From Mangifera indica (taxonomy: Eukaryota > Streptophyta > Magnoliopsida > Sapindales > Anacardiaceae), in assembly GCF_011075055.1 (NCBI RefSeq), contig NC_058143.1, forward strand, positions 7,703,057 to 7,767,056: DNA of 64,000 nt, read 5' to 3'. Made by a program: the position numbers and the translations under genes. Below, in pieces: positions 24,544 through 36,878 of this stretch; position 1 is the first letter of the stretch, and every line of letters begins with the position of its first letter. The notes under the pieces are model-generated. The model saw nothing but the letters and a program-made list of their open reading frames with translations. It searched no databases and was not told the origin of the DNA.

Positions 24544-27500
24544 ATGGCCGAGCCAAATCTCAGCTCCAAGAAACGTAAACGGCATTCTTATCCAACTCAT
24601 CACCCGTTGGCTGGAATCTTCACTCGTAGCAAATCTCAGATTTATCTTCACTGCAATCGCTCAGGCCGAGCTCGAGCCGATTCCACTCGCTTCGGTCTTT
24701 ATTCAGCTTCGAAGATGCCCAAAAATATACTAGATTCTTCCGATGTTGATGATTTATCTTGCACTGAGGTCAAAGATCTGCGCGCCGGACACGTTTTTTC
24801 AGATTGTTGTGGTTTCAGTGGAGTAAATGATGAGGGAAACATAAAGGAGAGATCGGCAAGTGGGTTTGCTTTCAAATCTTGTTTTGTTGCTGCTGGAGAT
24901 TGCGTAGGCGACGCCAAAGTAAGAGATGATGAAGATGATATGGAGAAGTTTGATTCAGGGTTCTGTTCTCAAGTTGTGGGTTGTCTAAATCCTACATTAA
25001 TTGGGATTGGGCTTTCAATTGAAGAGAGCCGAGGTGATGTGAAAGCGGGAGAAAACGAAGACGATAAAATTAATAAGAATCATACTTTGGTCATGGAAAA
25101 GCCAAGAAATAACGGAGAGTGTGATATTTCAAGTGGGGTTGGTAATTCGAATGAAGACTGTGTACAGACAACACCACCAGATATTGAATTTTTAGCTGAC
25201 AAGCAATCAAATGGAAGCAATCAGAAGAATGATGGTTGCATTAGAGAAGCACGTAATGACAATGCAGGCAATGGAAATGGTACAAATTCTAGGACGAAAC
25301 CAGTAAGACCTTGACCTTCAATAAAATTTTCTTGTCATGTGACTTAATAGTCTAAACAGATTAGACAGTAAAATGATTATCATTCCCCTGATTTATGATA
25401 AAGCTTATGTCTTTTGACTCTTCGAGATAGGTTTTTAGTCGATCTCGGGTGAAGCTTTTTAAAACGCCAGGCTCCTTAAGCTATAGAAGATTGCTTCCAT
25501 TTCTGTCGGGTATATCTAAAGATAACTACTGTAATTTCTGAAATCTTTCTTAATCCAACTGTTGGATATGTGTGTGTATCTGTATATATATCTATCTATA
25601 TGTGTATCTTCTAGGTTTTGAACTTCTGATTTCTTGGGTTAGTATTTTACAAGGAATGGAACTAGTAAGCTAATGTTTCTTTCATATAATCTTAATAGGT
25701 GCTCTGAAAACGGTTCAGTCTTCCAGAATTGAAAAGGTTCTAGAAGAAAAGAAAATCTCAAGTCCTCACAGTCAAGAGGTCTTGCTAAATGAACCTGAAA
25801 AAGAGAGTTGTCCTGGTAAAAGTAATAATGTTGATTCTTCAAGTATGTTAAACTCAAGGTCCATGGATTGCATTACAGAATCCTCAATTTTATTTGATTC
25901 ACAAAAGGAAGTTTGCATGGGTAGAGACTTCTCTGTGGCTCCAGTTTCACTGGTTGAATCGTGGTCAAAGCCAATTCTCAAAGGAGGTATTGAGGAATTC
26001 ATGATAAAGATATCTGGCAAAGATCAGAATTTGAAGAACTCAAGCCATGATTTGTGTCTAAATGAGGACAGGTCCATCTGCACTAATTCTTTTTGTGTAG
26101 TTCCAAGTGAAAATGGAGAATCTGAAACTAGTTATGCTCGGGATTGTGATCCTCAAAACATGAAAACTTTAAACTGTAGTTCGTCTTCCATCATGGATAA
26201 CTCTGATTCCAATAATGATAATGTAATTTCTCAGTCTTATGATGGTACAAAGCAGTACACTACTGAAGAGCTAGATAAATATGATACTGGGGATTCTCCT
26301 GTAGGTAAGAATCTACATCTTATGAATTCCAATTTGCCCGGTGAAGAACAGAATAGAATCTTAAGTTCTTCACTGGGGATTGATAATAACGACGAGGTTC
26401 TAGACCATGCTAACAACTCAAATGAAGAATGTGTCCAGATGACACCACCACATGCAGATATTTTTGTTCAGCCCAAAATGTTGGAAAATCATGGTAGTCC
26501 TAGGAAGCGTGCTTTGCATTCAGTTGATCATGTTCTTGGGAAGCCATTGGATGGAAACAGTAATAACTTTTTCAGTTCTAATGACAAAAGCATTAATTCT
26601 AATCCCAGGAGGAATCTGGTAAGGTCTATCAACAACTTGAATATCCAGTCCTTGTAGCTCTTTTGAGACAACAGTATAATCTAGAAAGAAAATGCTAGTG
26701 TTGAATTGTTCTCTCTTTGTGATCTATGCTAAGTTGGGCTTGTGATGATGATAGGTTCTGAAGCAGTGCTCACGGCTGAAGTTATTAAAAAGTCCAGGTT
26801 CAATGAATTATAGAAGAATGCTTCCATTTTTGATAGATAATTCATGTAAGTCTGCTTTTAGTTGATTGCATTGAGCAGTTATTGTGTGTTTTTAGTGCCC
26901 TTATGCTAGGAAGCTAAAGTTTCTTGTACACTCTCTCAGGTGTTTCTGGAAAATGTGATTGCGTGAAACTTCAAAAAGGTCTTGTAGCAAACCTTCTTTC
27001 GTCATCCCCAGTTTCTGTTTGTCAAGAAATGCCTACTGGAAATTCTAATGGTAATTATTGCTATGCTGAGTGTCATGGCGGCAATTCTTCTGATGTGCCA
27101 ATCTCCATCCCAGTGGCTTCATCAGTTGATCAAGAAAAACTTTTATCATCCTATCAGCATGTTAATGAATCTCCAGAGCCACTAAACTCACAGCAGAAAT
27201 GGGAAGTTTATTTTAAGCAGAATATATCAGAGACAGATAAGAAGTTGGAGAGTGACCCTGCAAATATGGAAGTAATTCATGAAAATAGACCACTCGTCAC
27301 ACCATTAAATTCTCTTTTAAGTTCTGGATCTTTACCAAGAGAAGATGCTAAAATTGTCTCACATGCATCATATGTAGACATTTGCAAATGCTCGGTAATA
27401 GAGTTTTCCAATGGTGCAAAGCAAACTGAACAAGAAAGGCAACACTTATCCCAACCTGGAGCCTCTTTTCACTTGGATATGCCTGTTAGTGTTCATAAAA

Positions 27501-29282
27501 AGGGGATTCTTAAAAGAACACCTCGAGGATGCAGAGGCTCCTGCACTTGTTTGAATTGTTCTTCCTTTCGTTTGCATGCAGAGAGAGCATTTGAGTTTTC
27601 AAGGAATCAAATGCAAGATGCTGAAGAAGTGGCGTTTGATTTGATTAAGGAACTATCATACATGCGGAATTTGTTGGAGAAATCCACTTTTGGTGCTGAT
27701 GGTTATGCCGGTGTCTGTGTCAATCAGGTCATACCACATGAACCTTAAAATGAGATGTTCTGGCTTTTCTTTGAATGCTATTTTTTATTTTTAATTTTTT
27801 TGTGTTTTATGTGTGACCTTATGTTAAGGATTGTGCATTTGCTTCATCCTATATTTTGTTAAATACAACACAGCTAATCAATTGAGTCAACTCTTTTGTG
27901 ATCTGAATAAAAAATGCAGAGTAAGAAATATGTGACTGAGAATCAAAGAATTTCTAAATTAATGTTTTCAGTTGTCCACATCCACAGATGTGAACCTTTA
28001 AATCATCCCCAGTTGTGCCAAAATTCTTGTTGCCCTTTTTTTTCTCTTGTCACTAATATGCTACATGTAACAATTGTTGGCTTAGAATTATAGGTTGTGG
28101 AGTTGTAGTGCAGCTTATATTTCCTGGCTGGACCTAAGTGCCTATCTACTGGTGATGCATTTTGGGACTAGATAAATATATAATGGCAATTTTCCAAGAG
28201 CTATTACATATTCAGCCTAGTAGTATTGTGACAAGTCATGATGAGAAGTTAAACATGATACAGCTGGTGTGGTTAATTGTGCAAGTATAAAGTTAACTCT
28301 AGACGCAAGGGACAATGTTTTCTTTGATAGTGTGTAGACATTGTATTTCATAGCATTGCATGATGTTCAGATTTATTCCCCAAAACATGCAATTAATAAC
28401 CTACATTTCCCTAAGATATGAGTGTCAACTTAATCTTGAGATAATTCACTTAATTCGAGTTATTACCTGATTTAATCTTTCACTTGAGTTCTGGCATATG
28501 ATTTGCATGTTACTCTTTTAATAAGCACTTGAATCTCAAATTTTGGATGAAAATAAATTTGACCATTTTAATATACATTACTGAGAAAGTTATTGTTGAG
28601 TTTGAAGACATTTTTGTCAATTGGAAAATTTATATGGAAGCTGATTGAAAAAATTCCTCAGTTTCAGCATACTTGCAAGTTTTGTAGTTGGTTTATACCT
28701 TAAAATACTTCAAAAGCAATTTACCAAAAAAAAAAAACCTTCTAAAGCAAGCACATAATTATAGTTAATATGCCGATTTATAAATTAGATGCATATGGGC
28801 ATATATATTTATTTGGTATCTTGGTGTCTAAATTTTTGCCTGCGCTGTATTTGATAAGCTGTGGTGGTTTAGTTTTATTTGTTACATAGATTTTATATTC
28901 TGATTTAAAAATAGTATTGACTTTGAAGTTTCTTATGTTCCAAATAAAGGTGAAAGAAGCTTGTAAGAGAGCATCCAAAGCAGAAGTACTAGCACAAAAC
29001 CGCCTTGGCCAAATGAATTTTGATCTTGACATTCACTGCAGGCTTACCGTAAGTCCAGCTGAACTCTAATCTTTTCAGACGTTTACTCTTTTTCTCAACT
29101 GGGATTAAACAATATATTTTTATTAAAACAATAATGAACGATAGTTATCTTGTTTCTAGTGTGACCAACAACCAAGAGTGAGATTTGCCAATTATGTTGA
29201 AGAAAAATTTATCGACGAGTCAGCCTCGCCAAGCAGTAGTTTAATTGGGAGAGAAGGATTCAAGAGAAGAGAGCTACCATGA
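24544..29282 (+). CDS. Gene A: plant nuclear-type protein of unknown function, 959 aa, seven exons
   Basis: Exon model: 24544-25302, 25431-25530, 25699-26618, 26755-26845, 26940-27727, 28950-29048, 29160-29282. All introns are GT-AG, phases agree across every junction, and the frame is open throughout. The start at 24544 has a strong plant context (GACAATGGCC). The protein has a basic KKRKRH cluster at residues 9-14 (a likely nuclear localisation signal) and long acidic/Ser/Asn-rich, probably disordered regions. Two copies of a PGS-x2-YRR-x2-PFL motif occur (about 266-278 and 607-619). A GILKR segment precedes a cysteine cluster CRGSCTCLNC (821-830), then comes a helical region with AERAFEFSRNQMQDAEEVAF. 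An RVRF motif near 925-928 has the (R/K)VxF form used to dock protein phosphatase 1. I recognise the C-terminal region as a conserved plant protein of unassigned function, so no symbol is given. Exons 2 and 4 are duplicates. Confidence 0.85.
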
Positions 29283-31930
29283 GATTAAAACTCTGCTGTT
29301 TTATACACATGCATTAGTTTGTCGGATAAGGAATTTGCTTATGAGTTAGTTCTGTTGAAGCATGTAACACACTTGCCTTCAGCATTATTTGCACAGATTG
29401 GACAACACTGCAGTGTTAGGCATTGTTTCAGTTTAAACAACAGAAGATCTCTCAAGGATTGCGTTTGTCAAATCCAAATTCCATATAAATTTGGTAAGTT
29501 CCCAAGCCAGAAAAATTGTTGTTATGAATTCATTTGTACCAATTATTTTGTGTTTATTTACCTTAATGTTAAACTGGTGTGTGCAAAATCTCTGAAGGGC
29601 TTTGGATTGATGTTAATATTGAAATTTTAATGTCAATTAATTCTAGTGTAATAATATCTTGATTCAATTTTAGCATTAACTGGAAGTGGCTGAGTTTGGG
29701 TAAGCAATGGTTTATATACTGGTATTAATGAGTCCAAATCTATCGTCTTTCACATATCAATCTTTAAAAGCAAAAGGGGCATGCTGTTTGAAGGCGTAAT
29801 TCTACTTTGAAAAATACTCAATGTCATAACCATTGTTTCGATTCTAATAGTAAAACTTGATTGTGAATGGACAGTCTTGTTAATTAATAAGATTACATTA
29901 GGTTTTTCTTCTTTTTTTTTTTTTTATAATGACCATAATGTTATATATGTGAGATGAATTGACAAACTTGTCAATTCTGAAGCTTGTACTCATGAAGTAA
30001 GAGCAATATTAAGTGTTTTTCCAAAATCAAAGGAAGAAAATTGTCATTTCATGTGAAATTGGGGAACAAAATCATTCGGTCAATAAACTTTAAGAAACCA
30101 TTCCGAGCCCAGCGTAAAGGTTTATTGGCCACTGGTTTTTTTTTCAAGGGATTTCCTCATAAAGGTTCACGTGATAAAATAAAAGACAAACCGAAAGCAA
30201 TCAACGAGATAGACGTAGCTCCATTTGCCCTTTGTTGTAGCTATTGGGTGAATATAATAATAAGGGCCAAATAACTGTTTCCCATCCAAGGTTTGATAAA
30301 ATGATAAGGTTTATTTTAAGTTTAAAAAGTTAAATTCTCATTTGTCATCCATTTTTCATTAACAAATTTTGTTTGGTTGTTATAAAAAGAGTGTTTTGCC
30401 CATTTATTGAACTTACAAAATTGTTATTAACAAAGCATTAATATTAAATTACTAATATATTCTTAGCAATTTTAAAATTTTAAACTCTTAAAATATATTA
30501 AAATTCCAAAAAATTTTAAAACATTGTGTTTCATTCAATTTTATCACGGTGTAATTGTTAACGGGTATATTAAAATTTTAAAACTTTAAAAACATCCCAA
30601 ACTTTTTTCCAAATTCCAAAAAACCGTAAAAAATTTTTCACCCCTAACATTTTTAAGAATTACAGTTCTTTTTTCCAAATTTTGTAAAGAGAAAATAGAA
30701 AAGTAAGGAAAAAAATAAAAAGAATAACAAGCAAAAGAAAAAAAATAAAAAGAATCAAAGAAAAAAAAGAAATGGAAAAATCTATGCAAAATAAGTTTCT
30801 TGTCATTTCACCTAATGTAATTCACTAATGAAAGTAGATAACAGATAAAAATATGAATCTTTGAAAATTAAAATGTTGGAATTTGTCATTTCACCAGCCC
30901 ATCTATTTTGTTAAAAAATATTAATAACATTTCTAATATAGAGTTTTATAATTTTGTAAAATGTGTTTTATGTCTTAAGGTTGTTTTTATAGTTTTGATT
31001 TTTTTATTCTTATAATTATAATAATATTTCTATACTTTTTGTAACTATTTTTAAATACTTTTTTAAACAGGTAAATAAGCTCATGCTAAATATCAATGCG
31101 AATTTAGGTGCACCAAGTAGAAGAATGGAATGTTGAGTCTTGTACAAGAAAGAAGTAATAATGAATATTAGAATTGTAAAATAATTTTGTGTCTATTAGG
31201 AGAAATGATGATGGATGAATATGAATTAGTGGTTGAATGAATTTCATACAATTTAATTGTATTTATCTTTGAGAAAATGTTTTAAGAGAGTATTAATAGT
31301 GCAAAAGAATTTAGCTCTAAAGGGTTTAGAGTCTAATTGTTGGAGTTCCATCTATATGTGTCTCTTCAATCCTTTATAGGAAAGGATGGAAGGTATGGTT
31401 ACAATATTATCCCATATATTTAAATTTAAATTCAAAATTAATTTTTTTATTCCATGGAAACTAGATTCTAAATAAATGTATTTTGGCATAATATTGTCTT
31501 TATTAAGCAAGGGAATTTTGTCCCGTATGTCAAATTAAATTTGTATTTGATCGTTCTCTTTGTAGTTTGTTTCATCATAGCTAAGTGAGTTTAGTAAAAA
31601 ATAGTTATATAAAAACCCTTAATCATATCGTTGGCATTGTAGTGGAGCTTTGCTTATAAAATATACTTAAAAAAGGGCATCAATAAATAATCCCGATTGA
31701 TTGTCGTGATCTTCATAAGAGAGAGACTTTTATTATCTGCGATAGAATTTACAGTCATCACCAACACAAACTAAGAGACAAGAAAGAAAAGAATGTGATT
31801 TATTTAATTATAACCCTCAAAAAGTAGCAAGCAGAGTGAAACTTGAATAAAGAGGAAGCTGTAAAGAACCGCCACCCATAACCTATTTTATGAAAAAAAC
31901 AAACAAACAAACAAACACCGTCTTCATATT
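29283..31930. other. Gene A 3' region and intergenic DNA
   Basis: The first few hundred bases probably hold the gene A 3' UTR. The rest is AT-rich with poly-T and poly-A runs (29912, 30670-30780). The ORFs at 29319-29630, 30041-30274 and 30586-30789 show no recognisable motif and biased low-complexity composition, so I do not call them. A foldback-type end lies at 30264. Confidence 0.55.
30264..30360 (+). repeat. Possible end of a GGCCAAA-type foldback element
   Basis: GGGCCAAATAACTGTTTCCCATCCAAGG resembles in layout the ends of the elements at 36879 and 54640 (GGCCAAAGGACTATTTCCCACCC). No inverted partner is seen nearby, so this would be a single surviving end. Confidence 0.35.
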
Positions 31931-33286
31931 TCAGAATCTTGAACGTTGTTTGCACTCAGAAGGGACACCTTGTGGGAAGCGTTTTAAATCAGTGCAGTAA
32001 TTGTAAATCATGAAATATTTCTGAACCCATCTCAATCTTCTTCTGCTTGTGGCATCAAGGTCATTTTCACTGGACTGCCATGCAGCATCAGAGAAAGAGG
32101 AAGCTGATTTTGAGGCACAAGAAGTGCAAGCAACGGCATTGAAATTGCGGTAATAGGCAGTAAAAGGTGCTTTTGTCCAATCAGTTTTCACAAGTCCACC
32201 TCTTGTAGCCCAATCGTCAGCATTCCAAAGACTTGAGTAAATCCTCATTGGCTGGTTGTTAGGGAATGGTACCCCAATTGCTTCAGCATTTTTAAATACC
32301 CTTAGAGGAATATTATCCACCAAGAAACTGAAAAAATTATTTAAAAAAAAAAATTTAAGTCATTATTTTCGAAGGTAGGTACTGAAATATACAAGTTTAA
32401 AATTGAAGTGATTCTTGTGAACTTACATGATGTGTTGGGGTTTCCAGATGATGGAGTAAGTGTGAAAGTTTCTTGTGGGGTCGAACCAGAGATAAAATTG
32501 TTGCTCTCTGTTGCCTTTCCCTTGAGTAAACACATTGGTGTGAAGAACGTAAGGATCGCCACTAACGTTTCCCAGAAACTCAAAGTCGATCTCATCATGG
32601 GTTGGCCCTTGAGAAGACAACTGCACCGTTTGATTAGAAATAAACTTTACAGGGTATAATTTTTTATTTTTCTTCGCAAAAGGTCAACAACCTCCACTCA
32701 TTTATAAGTGGTCTGTTCGTGGTCATATTTATTCAGCCTCAATGACAAAAATACAAAATAGACTCCTTCCGTGGAAGATAAACATGTGCATACATATGAC
32801 TATATGAGACGCCTATGATTTGGTAAATGCGTATAAATCTTTACACCAAAGTTTCTCTCCGTTGCATGTGAGCACACAGTGGATACCAGTATATATTGAA
32901 ATCCACTATTTCTAAAGTAGATTATTAATTAGAAATAATCAATAATTATATTGAAATAGAATGATCGAATGAGCAAAAAGACAGAGAAAGAGGAGAAAAT
33001 CGAAACATACATAATAGGCAGTAACAGTGCCAGCAGAGTTTCCAGCAACAAGTTTGAGCTGCATATCAATCCTTCCAAATAGATACTCTTGCTTGGACTG
33101 GAATCCAGAGCCTGAAACTTGGTCTAAAGACAAAGAAAGAAGTTGTCCTCTATTAAAGACCTTGGCTCTGTTGCCACCCCATGTTATATCAAAGTCTTGG
33201 TGGAAGTTACCAGCAGAAGAGGAGCCAACCACCATTGAAAGGCTCAGTACCAAAACCAAAGAAAACTTATTAAAACCCAAACCCAT
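31931..33286 (-). CDS. XTH: Gene B: xyloglucan endotransglucosylase/hydrolase (TCH4/XTH22-25-like)
   Basis: Exons on the minus strand: 33286-33011, 32620-32427, 32327-31931. Phases (0, then 2) join cleanly and give 288 aa, the usual XTH length. An N-terminal hydrophobic signal peptide ends at SSSAG around residue 25, so the enzyme is secreted to the wall. The GH16 active site [10 protein letters not shown] is at 100-109, with Glu102 as nucleophile, Asp104 as helper and Glu106 as acid/base. The N-glycosylation site NVS follows immediately (Asn110). [31 protein letters not shown] and the C-terminal [17 protein letters not shown] with two Cys pairs complete the XTH_C region. XTHs cut and rejoin xyloglucan during wall loosening. 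The sequence looks like the touch-inducible XTH22-25 subgroup; the exact orthologue cannot be assigned by eye. Confidence 0.96.
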
Positions 33287-33353
33287 TTTCAGTTTAGTTT
33301 TATTTGTAGTACAGGTTTAGCCTGTTATGAATTGAATTGTGATGACAAGAGAG

Positions 33354-33370
33354 GTCATATATACATATAG
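33354..33370 (-). promoter_or_regulatory. Probable TATA box of the XTH gene
   Basis: On the minus strand this reads CTATATGTATATATGAC, 68-84 bases before the start codon. That leaves a short 5' UTR typical of plants. A CT-rich stretch (GA on the plus strand, 33371-33398) lies just upstream. Confidence 0.65.
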
Positions 33371-33429
33371 AGAGTTGGAGAGAGAAAGAGAAAGAGAGCA
33401 TACAGTAAGGAATGGGATGGATGGTAAGG

Positions 33430-33438
33430 CTACGCGTG
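33430..33438. promoter_or_regulatory. CGCG-box upstream of XTH
   Basis: The sequence TACGCGTGA contains ACGCGT, which fits the VCGCGB consensus bound by calmodulin-binding CAMTA factors. It lies about 145 bases upstream of the XTH start. TCH4-type XTH genes are touch and calcium responsive, so it is suggestive, but a six-base match can occur by chance. Confidence 0.35.
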
Positions 33439-34039
33439 ATTAGTAACTGGAGGAGCTACCTAAAGCTGTTGACAGCTTTGCACACCATCAAAGCTAGAGC
33501 CTTTTGGCAATGCATTCTTTATTGGGATATTAATAAATTAATTTTTTACTTTTGTAGCCTTTATGAAAAAATAACCGGCACTCACTCATCTTTGTATACC
33601 CATGTAATTATAATTGTTTAGGGTTATTAAGAGGTTTTTACGGGCGTTTAATATTGAATTTGTAATTTAGGTTTAAATTTTAAATTGTCGTATATCTATT
33701 ATCTACAGAACAAAACAGTGGTTTTGGAAGAATAAAAGGTTGGTAGGGAGACGCTTAATAATTTAGAATTGATATGGAGGCGGTTGATGTGGATCATAAC
33801 TCAACTCGGGATTGGGTAGAGACAATAAAACTGTCCTCGTAACAATTCTTGGGACCATAAACTATATGACGTGTTATTTGGGTCCAACTGTCTGGTATCT
33901 GCCAACTGGATTTATGATATCTGAGCACTTTTTATGCGCTCGGGGGTCAAAATTAATAATAAATTAAGGCTAATGAACTTATTACCAACGGAAAAGGTTG
34001 TTGCATTTTCAAATTTTACTGTAGGTGATTAAAATTATT
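33439..34039. other. Intergenic DNA upstream of XTH
   Basis: Non-coding and AT-rich. The short ORF at 33412-33621 is on the opposite strand within the likely XTH promoter and has no recognisable motif. Confidence 0.5.
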
Positions 34040-34580
34040 GAAATTTGATAATATTATTTATTTTTTAATTAAAAAATTAATAATCTTTTTAAAATTAAAC
34101 TTTAAAAAATTATATATTTACTTAGAATTTCAATTTTTTTTTTCTAATGATTAAATTTTGATCAAAATCTCTTTTATCCTATCTTTCTCTCTGTTTCATC
34201 AATGGTAAAGGATAAAGAAGTTGACGATGAAAGATGAAGAAACCGAAACATTATTTTCAAAGTTTATCTTCATCTTTGTTGATCGGGTCTAGACAATGAG
34301 AAATTAGAGGTGTTTCCTTTGATTTCACTTTAAACAAAGAGAAAGAATGTGTGATTTTGTTAAATTGGCATCTATTGTGCACTTTTGTCATTTAAGGTTT
34401 TCAATTCTTTAGCGGTAGAGGGAGAAGAATGGGTGAAGACAATCTCAAATAGAGTTCAACCACTAAAAAAGGAAAAGATTGAAATTCTATAGAAAAAATA
34501 TAATTTTTTAAAGTTTATTCTGGATAAAAAATTGTTAGTTTTTTACGCTTAATAAAAAATAAATAATATTTTATTATTTT
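34040..34580. repeat. Foldback/MITE-like element
   Basis: The left arm (about 34044-34140, containing AAACTTTAAAAAATTATAT and AGAATTTCAAT) is the inverted copy of the right arm (about 34470-34578, containing ATTGAAATTCTAT and ATAATTTTTTAAAGTTT). Arms are about 100 bases and the spacer about 330 bases, with no coding capacity. Ends are approximate because the DNA is very AT-rich. Confidence 0.65.
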
Positions 34581-36878
34581 TAATATATTACTGATTAAAT
34601 AATAATTTTATTTTAAATATATATTAGATTTTATTAATTTTAATTATTTATTATATGTATTTAAATTTTTAGTACTTGCTAGATGGTAATTTGAGAATGT
34701 CTCATTATTTGCATGGGAATGAGGTCTCTGGCCATAAATTAATAATAATATTTTTGTTCAATCACGGGATGTGACCACCTCATGTCATTAATTTTATAGG
34801 CTTCCGTGACCATCAATGTCACGACAAAAGTTGTAGCCTCTTACCGATAAATTCTTTTATTCAATTTCTGCGAAATTTAGGTGAACTTGATTAGAAGCAT
34901 TATAATTGATTGACAACCATGAACTTTCAGAACCTTAGAAGGATAACTTGAATTTTACTCGGAGATCCTGGCAGATAAGAGTATTATGCTTTCTTTGCAT
35001 TATGATTATCATAATGAAATTATTGGGGGATCTATTTTAAATTTTTAAAAATACTTCAATTTTTTTGAATTTTCAAAATTTGCAATTTTCTCAATCAAAC
35101 TTTTGAAAATGAAAAAAAAAACAAGGGAAAAAAATGAAAAATTATCTTACTACCATTTCACATTTTTCCTTAACAAAATTCATTAAACTTATTTTACTTT
35201 AAAAAAAATAGATGATGGATAAAAATCTAATTTTTTTTTTAAATTTAAAGATTAAAAATATATTGTTTCAATAAACCTAGAGTGGGAAAATAATGTTTTG
35301 GCCTATTATGTGCAAATACAAATCAATATATTATTCTCTATTGGATTAAAGCTGAAATTATGATATAATCACACTAATAACTAATTGTAATAATAAAAAA
35401 TAATACATAACTTAATTAGTATATCATAACTTTATAGAAACTAAAAAAAGATTAGATTGGATGTGATGAGTTGTAAATTGGATTACAGCTTAATTTTATC
35501 ATAATTATGTTGAGATGAGTTGTGAATTGGATTACAAACTTATCACTGTAAACCACTAAGAATGAGGAAATAATGAACTTTGAATTGAGCAATTGTGATT
35601 CTAGAGTTCTGACAAAATACGTTTATGTGAAGGATTGGGAATGGGTGAGGAGCCTTTCAAACCCATGGCATATATGGTTAAATTTGATAATATACTTTTT
35701 AATATTATTATATATTGAATTTTGATTATTTAATTAAACATTCATATAATATATTAAGTATTATTTTATGTTTAATTTAAAATCACATTATTTTAATATC
35801 AAATAAATATTAATGAAATTATACAAATATATTTTTAATATTTAATTATAATATATAAATAATATATTATTATATTATTATATTTAATTATATAATCATT
35901 TATATATTTAAATTATATAAAAATAAGTATATATAGTACATTAAATATTTAAAATGAGTATCCACAAATTTTATTTTATATCAATAAGATTTGAGAGGTG
36001 CTGGTCCTTGCATTCAGACGTGTAATCGAAGGGCAATCATTGCATTGGCCTTTTAAAAATAATCTGGACCCGATATTTCATAATCATGCTTTTTAATTAT
36101 TGGTTTGATTCTATTTATGTTGAACAATTTTTTATTGTAAAAATTATTATAATGCTTCTTTAAAATTAAACGAATTGCTCAACAATTAATAATTTGATAT
36201 AGAAGGTCTAGCAAGTACACCTCTACAATTAAATATATGACTTCACAGTTTGGTAAGAATATTAATTAAATTTAAAAGTTTTCCAAGTGGGAACCATTAA
36301 GTAATATTGAGCTGGATGGCATGGAGTGGTATAACCATAAACAAGTTGATGTTGATCCACTATACATAGCTGAAAACTTTCAAACATAAGCCACTTTCGT
36401 ATCCTCTCTGTCATCTCACAAAGAGCCAATCTTTCTTATGTTCTATAGTAATACCAAATCCACCAAAACTTTCAAAGATGTGCTTAACTAGAGAGTGAAT
36501 ATTCGTGGGTCACAACACAACTACTACCTTATTCATTTGATTGGTTTGTTCAAAGTTTAAAGAATGTATAATATAAAAGACCCGCTCCATTCAAATTGAA
36601 ATGTTATATTAGGCGCGTGAGATCCTTTATGTCTTTAGGATGGAGCCTTTTTGCTTCATCGTTCATGGGAATCAACTTTCTACATATAAATACAGATTGC
36701 CTTAACAAAGAAGAAATTACCTTTTAGTCCCTTATGAATTTTATGTATTTTTTTAATGTTTTTTAAAATATTGAAAATTAATGGAAAGACCATATTGTTT
36801 GTTCCAAAATAGTATATGAATACGTGAAAAATGCAAATGTATTAATATGTTTGTTTGAAAATATCAAAAAAAAAAAAA
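34581..36878. other. AT-rich intergenic DNA
   Basis: I see no gene. Composition becomes extremely AT-rich at 35680-35960. An ACATATAAATACAG box at about 36680 resembles a TATA element, but no coding sequence follows. Confidence 0.55.

Noticed and set aside
29319..29630. 103-aa ORF after gene A
   Set aside because: It lies where the gene A 3' UTR is expected and has no motif.
30041..30274. 77-aa ORF between genes A and B
   Set aside because: No homology recognised, and its end runs into the foldback-type end at 30264; probably chance.
32423..33320. Plus-strand ORFs opposite the XTH exons
   Set aside because: Shadows of the minus-strand XTH coding sequence, which has full catalytic motifs and consistent splice sites.
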